From JAWVZB01 sp033722375 (GTDB lineage: Bacteria > Actinomycetota > Nitriliruptoria > Nitriliruptorales > Nitriliruptoraceae): 45,763 bases of DNA. The DNA lies in NCBI GenBank assembly GCA_033722375.1, contig JAWVZB010000009.1, forward strand, positions 1-45,763. The letters run 5' to 3'. Position 1 is the first letter of the stretch. Each line of letters opens with the position of its first letter. The position numbers and the translations under genes were made by a program. Shown piece after piece: positions 36,434 through 43,510 of this stretch. The notes beneath the pieces were generated by a model, which was not told the DNA's origin, ran no database searches, and saw only the letters and a list, made by a program, of their open reading frames with translations.

Positions 36434-36961
36434 TCAGGAGGACGTGACCGAGGCGGTGTCGCTCGTGAGTGCGGGCCCGCCGGTGTGGTGGCCCGCCCAG
36501 CGCTCGAGCTCGGCGTCGAGATCGAGACGGTGGATCGGCGCGGCGGTGGCGTAGTCGCCCCACTCCTCCCGGGGGAGCATCCACATGATCTCGAACTCGT
36601 TGCCGTCCGGATCGGCGCCGTAGACGGACAGCGTGGCGCCGTGGCTGGACTCGCCGGTGTAGGCGTCGACCTCGATCAGGGTCTGGCGTGCGTCGGCGAG
36701 TTCGTCGACGGTGTCGAGCTGCCAGGCGAGGTGGTACAGACCGATCTGGCCGCGACGCTTCGGCGGCGTGGTCGAGTCGACACCGAACAGGCCGAGGTCG
36801 TGGTGGTTGCCCGAGCGCGGCAGCCGCAGGAACGCGGCGTTGGCGCGCGGCTCTCGGGCGATGACCTCCATGCCGAACACGTCGGTGTAGAAGCCCACCG
36901 AACGTTCGAGGTCGGCGACGAACAGCACGGCATGGTTGAGACGGACGGGGGAGAAGCTCAT
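36434..36961 (-). CDS. VOC-superfamily (glyoxalase/dioxygenase-like) protein
   Basis: A 175-residue vicinal-oxygen-chelate protein made of two beta-alpha-beta-beta-beta modules. Module one is LNHAVLFVADLERSVGFYTD; module two starts GQIGLYHLAWQLDTVDEL. YGADPDGNEFEIMWM carries the C-terminal metal Glu, and His residues in NHAV and YHLAW complete the likely metal set. The reaction (ring cleavage, isomerisation or resistance) cannot be told. AGGAGG precedes the ATG at 36961. It lies downstream of yceI on the same strand, behind a strong hairpin. Confidence 0.87.
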   Translation of the reverse strand: MSFSPVRLNHAVLFVADLERSVGFYTDVFGMEVIAREPRANAAFLRLPRSGNHHDLGLFGVDSTTPPKRRGQIGLYHLAWQLDTVDELADARQTLIEVDAYTGESSHGATLSVYGADPDGNEFEIMWMLPREEWGDYATAAPIHRLDLDAELERWAGHHTGGPALTSDTASVTSS

Positions 36962-36999
36962 CGGTTGCCTCCTGGCGTGGATCGGAGCCGGATGTAGGT

Positions 37000-37027
37000 G
37001 GGGGCCGGACCATCCGGCCCGGCCCCC
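37000..37027 (-). terminator. GC-rich hairpin between yceI and the VOC gene
   Basis: GGGGGCCGG (37000-37008) and CCGGCCCCC (37019-37027) are perfect inverted repeats of nine bases. There is no clear T-run. It could end the yceI transcript or attenuate read-through into the VOC gene. Confidence 0.5.
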
Positions 37028-37049
37028 TTGGAGTGGAGGTGGGTGTCGG

Positions 37050-37610
37050 TCAGGCGTTCTTGGTGGCCGAGATCTCGAACTCGAGCGTCACCTTGTCGGA
37101 GACCAGGATCCCCCCGCCGTCGAGGGCGGTGTTCCAGTTCAGACCCCAGTCCTTGCGGTTGACCTTGGTCGAACCTTCGAACCCGACGCGGGTGTTGCCC
37201 CACGGGTCAGTGGCTGCGCCGGTGTACTCGAGGTCGATGCTGACTGGCTTGGTCACGCCACGCAGGGTCAGGTTGCCCGTGACCCGGTAGTCGGTGTCCT
37301 CGATCTGTTCGATGTCGGTCGAGACGAAGCGGATCTCGGGGTACTCGTCCATCGCGAAGAAGTCGTTGCTGCGCAGGTGCTCGTCCCGGTCGGCGTTGCG
37401 CGTGTCGACGCTGGCTGCCTGGATCGTGACCTCCGCGGACGAGTCCTCGACGTCCTCGGCGATCTCGAAGCTTCCTTCGAACTCGTTGAAGCCCCCGCGG
37501 ACCTTCGTGACCATCGCGTGACGGGCGACGAACCCGAGCCTGCTGTGAGCGGGGTCGATGGTGTAGGTGCCGGTCAGTTCCTGTGTGTCGGGCAGTGTGG
37601 CGGTGGACAT
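37050..37610 (-). CDS. YceI-family lipid/isoprenoid-binding protein
   Basis: A 186-residue YceI-like lipocalin-fold protein. It begins TGTYTIDPAHSRLGFVARHAMVTKVRG and contains FNEFEGSFEIAEDVEDSSAEVTI, RNADRDEHLRSNDFF and YPEIRFVS, all standard family strings. Members bind amphiphiles such as polyisoprenoids. No signal peptide is present, so it is probably cytoplasmic, as in other actinobacterial members. GAGGAG precedes the ATG at 37610; the longer frame to 37646 is not needed. It is divergent from a MarR regulator that likely represses it. Confidence 0.92.
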   Translation of the reverse strand: MSTATLPDTQELTGTYTIDPAHSRLGFVARHAMVTKVRGGFNEFEGSFEIAEDVEDSSAEVTIQAASVDTRNADRDEHLRSNDFFAMDEYPEIRFVSTDIEQIEDTDYRVTGNLTLRGVTKPVSIDLEYTGAATDPWGNTRVGFEGSTKVNRKDWGLNWNTALDGGGILVSDKVTLEFEISATKNA

Positions 37611-37651
37611 GTGGTGCTCCTCTTGGTGGTTGCGGATCCGCGACAAGTTGT

Positions 37652-37692
37652 CGCTTCACTTGAAGCGTACACCATAATAGATGAAGCGTCAA
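37652..37692 (-). promoter_or_regulatory. yceI promoter with inverted-repeat operator
   Basis: On the minus strand TTGACG (37687-37692) and TACGCT (37664-37669) are 17 bases apart. A perfect 7-2-7 inverted repeat, CGCTTCA/TGAAGCG (37652-37667), overlaps this -10. A further TGAAGCG half-site (37682-37688) lies at the -35. This fits repression by the adjacent MarR protein. Confidence 0.55.
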
Positions 37693-37740
37693 GTAATGTG
37701 CCTGCCGGTCGTTGGACGTACTCCGAGGCTGGTCGTTGCA

Positions 37741-37753
37741 GTTAAGGTTTAAC
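37741..37753 (+). promoter_or_regulatory. Second inverted repeat near the marR start
   Basis: GTTAA-GGT-TTAAC is a perfect 5-3-5 inverted repeat 28 bases before the marR ATG. A TATGCT hexamer (37769-37774) lies between it and the ATG and may be a -10. The repeat could be an autoregulatory site. Confidence 0.35.
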
Positions 37754-37780
37754 GGTCAACCAAGGCGGTATGCTGGTGGC

Positions 37781-38248
37781 ATGAGCGAACCTCGATGGCT
37801 GACGGAGAACGAGCAACAAGCCTGGCGCCGGTTGGCTGCGGTGGTCCTGAAGCTGCCGTCCGAGCTCGAGCGGCAGCTCCAACAGGACGCCGACATCAGC
37901 CACTACGAGTACTGGGTCCTGGCCTTGCTGAGCGAGGCCCCAGACCGCACGCTGCAGCTGAAGGATCTAGCCGCCCAATCCAACGCGACCCTGTCCCGGC
38001 TCTCGCACGTGGTCAGTCGCCTCGAGAAGCGTGGCTGGGTGACCCGCGAGCCCTGTCCGCATGATGCGCGTGCGAACAACGCCGTGTTGACCGAGGAAGG
38101 CTGGAAGAAGGTCGTCGCGACCGCCCCAGGACACGTGGAATGCGTCCGGTCGCTCGTGTTCGACGGGCTCGATGACGCCGACGTCGATGACCTCGCCCGC
38201 GTCTGCGACGCGATCCTGGATCGGCTCGACGCTCGTCCCCAGGGATAG
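37781..38248 (+). CDS. MarR-family transcriptional regulator
   Basis: A 155-residue MarR protein. The order is N-terminal dimer helix, then HYEYWVLALLSEAPDRTLQLKDLAAQ, recognition helix SNATLSRLSHVVSRLEKRGWV, wing REPCPHDARANNAVLTEEGW, and a C-terminal dimer helix. It binds DNA as a dimer and usually responds to small phenolic or oxidised ligands. The ATG at 37781 is chosen over upstream codons because the protein starts normally there (MSEPRWLTENEQQAW). It is divergent from yceI, a common pairing in actinobacteria. Confidence 0.92.
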   Translation: MSEPRWLTENEQQAWRRLAAVVLKLPSELERQLQQDADISHYEYWVLALLSEAPDRTLQLKDLAAQSNATLSRLSHVVSRLEKRGWVTREPCPHDARANNAVLTEEGWKKVVATAPGHVECVRSLVFDGLDDADVDDLARVCDAILDRLDARPQG

Positions 38249-38342
38249 GGGCGGGGGTCGCCGCGTCCGTAAGCGAGACCGCTCCGAGGACGTGGATGCG
38301 CCTCGGGACCGAACCGTGCACGGTGTCGTCGCGCCCCGGCCG

Positions 38343-38629
38343 TTAGGTTCGCACTCCAACCCGCACCGTGATGCCGGTTGCAGCGTTCGAGGTGATACGG
38401 AGCGTTCCGCCGGCCAGCTTGGCCCGTTCGCGCATGCCCAACAGTCCCAGGCCGGTCGCTTTCTGCGCCACCGCGGCCGGGTCGAAGCCCCGCCCGTCGT
38501 CAGCCACGGTGATCTCGACGTCGTCCCTGCGGAAGCGCACGGTGATGGTCACCCGCTCGGGCGCGGCATGGCGTTCGGCGTTGGTCAGTGGCTTTGGACG
38601 ATGCGGTACAGATCCCGCCAGTAGGCCAA
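38343..38629 (-). pseudogene. Remnant of a NarL-type sensor histidine kinase, frameshifted
   Basis: Downstream of 38590 (minus direction) one frame reads LTNAERHAAPERVTITV, ADDGRGFDP, GLGLLGMRERAKLAGG and TGITVRVGV. These are the N, G1 and G2 boxes of a HATPase domain in NarL-partner kinases. Just upstream, 38594-38629 encodes LAYWRDLYRIVQ in a different frame that soon stops. Intact kinases read YRIVQEALTN, so a one-base loss between Q and L explains the break. No dimerisation domain, sensor or response regulator is nearby. The residual ~95-residue ATPase frame is probably not functional. Confidence 0.7.
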
Positions 38630-38798
38630 CGACGTTAGTGGGTAGCACGCTCGCCACACACTTCGATCTCGGCGAGTTGCAGGATGAACCGAACCGATCT
38701 CGGCGGACGGAACCCACGACAAGGGGGTTCGCGAAGTTGCTCGAGCCGATTCATGTCACCGCTCGTCGGGGAAGGTCATCGGTGCGAGCAACAGCTCG

Positions 38799-39620
38799 TC
38801 AGCATTCGTCCGCGCGGAGGTCACCGACGTGCGAGCTGATGAGCTCCCCGCCCCGCTCGGCACGGTCGATCGCGGCACGGACCTCGGCCCTCGTCGCAGC
38901 GCGCTGCTGCCACACGATCAGCTGGTTGCCTCGGATCGCCACGCCCACGTCGTCGGGTTGGTCCAGCAGCCATGTCATCATCGGGGGTGTCAGCACGCGG
39001 GTCGTCATCCGGTAGTCCTCGGTGGTCACGTCGTAACGCCGGTTGAACCGGTCGGACTCGAGCTGCTGGTCCCGGATCGTCAGCAGCCTCGCCACCTCGC
39101 TGATGCTCCATTCGCGTCGGACGGTGAGGTCGGGCAGGGATCCCCCGAGCGTGGCGGCACACACGGTCCACACCCCCTCGACGCTCGTTCGGTCGCTCGT
39201 GTCGGTATGGCTGGCGGTGCCCCACCGGAGGTCGAAGGCGGTCAGCTTCGCCTGCGTGCCTTGGCCCTGATGAACCGCAGCGACCTCGCGCCAGTCCCCA
39301 TGTTCGTCGACCCAGCTGCGCAGTGGATCGGGCAGCTCGGAAGCTGGGTCGAGGAACTCCGCCACGGCGTTTCGGAACGCCTCGAGCCGACCTGCCCGCA
39401 CCTGCGGGCGGTAGCCGATGTAGGCCGCCACGACCACGACCACGACCCAGGTGAGCAAGCCGAGCCAGAGGGGGACCAGGCCCGAGATCAAGAGGCCGAA
39501 CGCTGCGGCGATCAGGAGGAACACGACGAGTGGACGCAGTGTCCGTGCGGTCGACGAGTGCCGAGCTCGTCGGTAGATCTCGATGGCAACGGCGGCCAGG
39601 AAAACCGCCAAGAAGATCAT
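38799..39620 (-). CDS. Membrane protein with cytosolic C-terminal domain, unknown function
   Basis: A 273-residue protein from the ATG at 39620, which follows GGAGG. Three membrane spans lie in the first ~85 residues (IFLAVFLAAVAIEIY, LVVFLLIAAAFGLLISGLV, WLGLLTWVVVVVVAAYIGY). The remaining ~185 residues look like a mixed alpha/beta soluble domain. The region WTVCAATLGGSLPDLTVRR, LESDRFNRRYDVTTEDYR and PPMMTWLLDQPDDVGVAIRG recalls uncharacterised actinobacterial membrane proteins with a DUF3137-like core. I do not assign a function. Confidence 0.72.
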   Translation of the reverse strand: MIFLAVFLAAVAIEIYRRARHSSTARTLRPLVVFLLIAAAFGLLISGLVPLWLGLLTWVVVVVVAAYIGYRPQVRAGRLEAFRNAVAEFLDPASELPDPLRSWVDEHGDWREVAAVHQGQGTQAKLTAFDLRWGTASHTDTSDRTSVEGVWTVCAATLGGSLPDLTVRREWSISEVARLLTIRDQQLESDRFNRRYDVTTEDYRMTTRVLTPPMMTWLLDQPDDVGVAIRGNQLIVWQQRAATRAEVRAAIDRAERGGELISSHVGDLRADEC

Positions 39621-39776
39621 CGCGACCTGCCTCCAGACTCGGGGCACCGGAGACCGTAGTCAGCCCGCCCCGGCCGCGTAGGTAGCTATGACTAGGGCCG
39701 GATAGTCACTTCGAGCCATGGAGAGGTTCGCCCCCGGGGTCGATGTCCAGAGTGTCGACGACCCTCTGGAGGGCAC

Positions 39777-41729
39777 GTGCTGCACGACCTCAACTCGCCG
39801 TCGCGGGGCGCCCCGCCCCCCACGGTCGATCCGTCGATGCCCGTTCCGCCGGCGGAGGCTGCCACCGGGGTCGGCTCGGGGATCCCCGAGCCGCTGTCCG
39901 ACGAACGTCGCTGGTGGACACAGGCTGTCACGGCGGTCGCGCTCGGCTTGACGCTCGCCTACCTCACCTGGAGGTTGGTGGAGACCCTGCCACCGGACGG
40001 CTGGTCCCGTGTCCTCGGCCTGCTGCTACTCCTCGCGGAAGCCCATGCGTTCGGGGCGCTGGCGTTGTTCTCCTACAACCTGTGGCACGTCGGAGAGAAG
40101 TCCGAACCGCCGTCCGGCGACCTCCCCGATGGTCGCGTCGCGCTCTTGATCCCGACCTACAACGAGCCCATCGAGGTGCTTACGCCGGTCGTGTCCGCGG
40201 CGGTTCGCCTGGAACCGGCCCACGAGACCTGGGTCCTCGATGACGGCGACCGGCCCGAGGTCGCTGCGCTCGCTCGCCGGCTGGGCGCCCGCTACCTGGC
40301 GCGGACCGAGAACACGCACGCCAAGGCCGGCAACCTCAACAACGCTCTCGCGCATGTGGACGCCGACTTCGTCGGGGTACTGGACGCCGACCACGTCCCG
40401 ATGCCGGGGTTCCTCACCGAGATGCTGCCGTACCTGAACGACCCCGACGTCGCGATCGTCCAGGGGCCGCAGGCGTTCTACAACACGGGGACCTTCGAGT
40501 ACTTCCCGGCGGGGAACGCCGAGAAGCGGTACGGGCCGATCAGCGAGCAGACGCTGTTCTACCGCGTCATCCAGCCGTCCAAGGCGCGGCGGGGCGCTGC
40601 CTTCTGGTGCGGCACGACCGCCGTGCTGCGGACGGCCGCGCTGCGGGAGATCGGTGGGGTGCTCGTCGGCAGCGTCACCGAGGACCTCGACACCACCATC
40701 GAGCTCCACAAGCACGGGTGGCGGTCCACGTTCCACAACTCCGTCGTCGCCGTCGGGCTCGCAGCCCCCGACATCAAGACCTACCTCAGCCAGCGCGGCC
40801 GGTGGGCGACCGGGGCGATGCAGATCTGGCGGCGCCGCGGCCCGCTCCTGGGTCCGGGACTGACCTGGGCGCAGCGGTGGAGCTACCTCGCGACCTTGAC
40901 GGCCTGGTTCGACGGCTGGCGGACGTTCGTCCTCACGCTGCTGCCGCTGGCGGTGCTGGCCACCGGTGCCAGCCCCATCGCGGCCAACGCCTGGTGGTTC
41001 CTTGCGCTCTTCGGGACGTCGTTCGTCGCCCAGCAGGCTGCCTTGTGGCTGCTGTCCGGTGGCTCGGCGACCCCGCTGCGGAGCATCGAGTTCGATCTGT
41101 TGCGACTCCCCGCCACGATCCGCGCGACCCTCACCCTGTTCAGCCCCGACCCCGACCGCCCGTTCGAGGTGACTCGGAAGGGTGGGGTGGACGAGGAGCT
41201 GCGTCCTCCGGGCCTGCTCGTCGGACTGCTCGCTGTGCATGTCCTGGTGCTCGGCTGGGTCGTCGGCGCTGCACTGGGTCTCGTCACGTTGCCGTACACG
41301 AGCCTCACGATCGTGATCGTGTCGACGTTCTGGGCCGGCTTCAACTGCTTGCTCGTCGTCCGGGCTCTCCGCCGCGCGACCGATCCCAGGCACCGTCCCG
41401 ACCGTCGCTCGGCTGTCCGGTTCGCCACCTCCTGGCCGGTGCGTGTCAGCGGGCGGCGGGGCGAGCTTCGTGACCTGTCCCTGGCCGGTGCGCGGGTAGA
41501 GCTTCCCGACAGCGCCCCGATCCCCGACATGGTGTCGCTCGAGATCGGTGAGATCTCCTTGCGGACCCGTGTGCTCCGGCAGCGCGTGCACGCCGATCGC
41601 CGGACGCTCCACATCGCGTTCAACCTGGATCACCAGCCGGCGGTCAGCGCGCTGCTCTTCCGCCCCGATCGACAGCGGACTCTGATCTCAGAGCAGCGGA
41701 TAGCCGAGGAGCCGCTCAGCGTCGCGTGA
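39777..41729 (+). CDS. BcsA-like GT2 polysaccharide synthase with PilZ domain
   Basis: A 650-residue membrane glycosyltransferase. Two N-terminal spans precede a GT2 domain with Asp155/Asp156 in LDDGD, Asp203 and Asp205 in DADHVP, Asp303 in VTEDLDTT and the Q339RGRW motif that binds the acceptor. About five more spans follow. The C-terminus is a PilZ domain with RxxxR (Arg544, Arg548) and DLSLAG (Asp566, Ser568), so cyclic di-GMP should activate it. This is the cellulose synthase BcsA layout. No bcsB or cellulase gene adjoins it, so the polymer may not be cellulose. The GTG start follows GGAGG. Confidence 0.9.
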   Translation: MLHDLNSPSRGAPPPTVDPSMPVPPAEAATGVGSGIPEPLSDERRWWTQAVTAVALGLTLAYLTWRLVETLPPDGWSRVLGLLLLLAEAHAFGALALFSYNLWHVGEKSEPPSGDLPDGRVALLIPTYNEPIEVLTPVVSAAVRLEPAHETWVLDDGDRPEVAALARRLGARYLARTENTHAKAGNLNNALAHVDADFVGVLDADHVPMPGFLTEMLPYLNDPDVAIVQGPQAFYNTGTFEYFPAGNAEKRYGPISEQTLFYRVIQPSKARRGAAFWCGTTAVLRTAALREIGGVLVGSVTEDLDTTIELHKHGWRSTFHNSVVAVGLAAPDIKTYLSQRGRWATGAMQIWRRRGPLLGPGLTWAQRWSYLATLTAWFDGWRTFVLTLLPLAVLATGASPIAANAWWFLALFGTSFVAQQAALWLLSGGSATPLRSIEFDLLRLPATIRATLTLFSPDPDRPFEVTRKGGVDEELRPPGLLVGLLAVHVLVLGWVVGAALGLVTLPYTSLTIVIVSTFWAGFNCLLVVRALRRATDPRHRPDRRSAVRFATSWPVRVSGRRGELRDLSLAGARVELPDSAPIPDMVSLEIGEISLRTRVLRQRVHADRRTLHIAFNLDHQPAVSALLFRPDRQRTLISEQRIAEEPLSVA

Positions 41730-41937
41730 CGGTCGGCGGCCGAGCGCAGCACCGGAGATGGCATCCCAGCCAGGGTCGCGCCCTCCAGGGGTGCGCATCG
41801 TGGCAGTAGGGTGGGAGGAACCTCGCCCCCTTCTCGCCTGGGTCTGACCCCGGGTCCTCCGGGTGGCTCGCTGTCCGGAGCCAGCGGACACCCTCGGCGC
41901 GATCGCGGGGCCGCCCCCAACCCGGATCGGAGCGACG

Positions 41938-43479
41938 ATGGCCGAGCAACGACATGACCTGGGCTCGATCATGAGCGCGCCGGTGGAGACCGTCTCCCCG
42001 TCGGCGACCTTGGCGGACGCCGCGGACTCGATGACCGACCACCAGTTCGGGGCGCTCGTCATCGGCGAGAACGGCCGTGTCGACGGCATCGTCACCGAGC
42101 GTGACCTCCTCCGCGCCAGCGCCGCGGGCGCGTCGTTGCAGGACGCTGTCGCGGACTGGATGACCTCCGACCCGGTGACCGCGAAGGCCGACACCAGCTT
42201 CACCGCAGCGCTGGAGCAGATGCAGGACGGCGGCTTCCGCCACCTCCCGGTGGTCGATGGCGACGGGGCCCTCGCCGGGATCGTGTCGCTGCGGGACCTC
42301 ATCGCGGTCGCCCATCTCGAGCCCGTGAGCCACCCCGGGGACCTCGAAGCGCCCAAGGGTCTGGCCGGCGTGATCGTCTCCGAGACCGAGATCGGCGATG
42401 TTCGTGGGCAGGAGGGCTTCTACCACTACCGGGAGTACTCGGCGACCGACCTCGCCGAGCAGTGCACGATCGAGGACGTCTGGCACTTGATGCTCCGCGG
42501 TGAGCTGCCGGACGACGAGCAGCGAGCGGCGTTCGTCGAGGAGGTCACGCCGCTGCGCGAGGTCCCGAAGCGGACGGCCGAGCTGCTCCCTGCGGTCGCC
42601 GCCACGGCCGACCAGCCACTCGACGGCCTGCGAACGGCCGTTTCCCTGGTTGGTGCGGAGCTCGGCTTCGAGCCGTCCATCGATCTGACCGCCGAGGTGC
42701 TCGCCGACCAGGCGCTGCGGATCACGGCGGTCGTGCCGACGCTGATCATGGCGCTCTATCGGCTGGGACGGGGCGACGAGCGGGTAGCGCCCGACCCCGA
42801 GCTCCCGTACGCCGCGAACTACCTCAAGATGATGACGGGCGATACCCCCGACCCCGAGCACGCCCGCGCTGTCGAGCAGTACCTCATCTCCACCATCGAT
42901 CACGGCTTCAACGCCTCGACGTTCACGGCCCGGGTCATCACGTCGACGGGCGCGGACCTGGCGGCGGCTGTCGTGGGGGCGATCGGGGCGCTGTCCGGCC
43001 CCTTGCACGGCGGGGCGCCGAGTCGCGCCCTCGACCTGCTCGACGAGATCCAGGATCCCGATCGGGCTGATGAGGTCGTGCGCCACAAGGTCGAGAACGG
43101 CGAGCGCATCATGGGATTCGGCCACCGCGTCTACAAGACCCAGGACCCCCGATCGAAGATGCTCGGCCAGGTGGCACAGCGCCTCGGTGGCGACCGGGCC
43201 GAACTGGCGGCGCAGGTCGAGCAGACCGTCGTCGACGTCCTGGCCGACCTGAAGCCCGGGCGCGAGCTGTACGCGAACGTCGAGTACTACGCCGGGGTCG
43301 TCTTCGAGCAGATCGGGCTGCCACCGGCGCTGTTCACGCCGACGTTCACGGCCAGCCGCACCATCGGATGGTGCGCCCACATCCTCGAACAGGCCGCGGA
43401 CAACCGACTCATCCGCCCCACGGCTCGCTACGTCGGGCCGCCACCGCCACAGCCGATCCCGGATCACGCACGCCGGTGA
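41938..43479 (+). CDS. Citrate (or methylcitrate) synthase with N-terminal CBS pair
   Basis: A 513-residue fusion. Residues ~1-130 are two CBS motifs (SIMSAPVETVSPSATLADAA, ALVIGENGRVDGIVTERDLL; then WMTSDPVTAKADTSF, HLPVVDGDGALAGIVSLRDL). Residues ~145-500 are a citrate synthase domain with His322 in IDHGFNAST, His357 in GPLHGGAPS and His396 in GFGHRVYKTQDPR. The position of the catalytic Asp in ANVDFYSG is Glu449 (ANVEYYAG). CBS pairs bind adenine nucleotides, so AMP or ATP may tune entry to the TCA or methylcitrate cycle. The ATG follows GGAG at six bases. Substrate (acetyl- or propionyl-CoA) is not decided. Confidence 0.88.
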   Translation: MAEQRHDLGSIMSAPVETVSPSATLADAADSMTDHQFGALVIGENGRVDGIVTERDLLRASAAGASLQDAVADWMTSDPVTAKADTSFTAALEQMQDGGFRHLPVVDGDGALAGIVSLRDLIAVAHLEPVSHPGDLEAPKGLAGVIVSETEIGDVRGQEGFYHYREYSATDLAEQCTIEDVWHLMLRGELPDDEQRAAFVEEVTPLREVPKRTAELLPAVAATADQPLDGLRTAVSLVGAELGFEPSIDLTAEVLADQALRITAVVPTLIMALYRLGRGDERVAPDPELPYAANYLKMMTGDTPDPEHARAVEQYLISTIDHGFNASTFTARVITSTGADLAAAVVGAIGALSGPLHGGAPSRALDLLDEIQDPDRADEVVRHKVENGERIMGFGHRVYKTQDPRSKMLGQVAQRLGGDRAELAAQVEQTVVDVLADLKPGRELYANVEYYAGVVFEQIGLPPALFTPTFTASRTIGWCAHILEQAADNRLIRPTARYVGPPPPQPIPDHARR

Positions 43480-43510
43480 CGCGCCGCCAGGGCGGCCGTA
43501 GAGTGGCCGT

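Noticed and set aside
41730..41937. Possible riboswitch or leader RNA before the citrate synthase gene
   Set aside because: Some short GC inverted repeats occur, but none matches a known riboswitch core and random GC-rich sequence gives similar hairpins.
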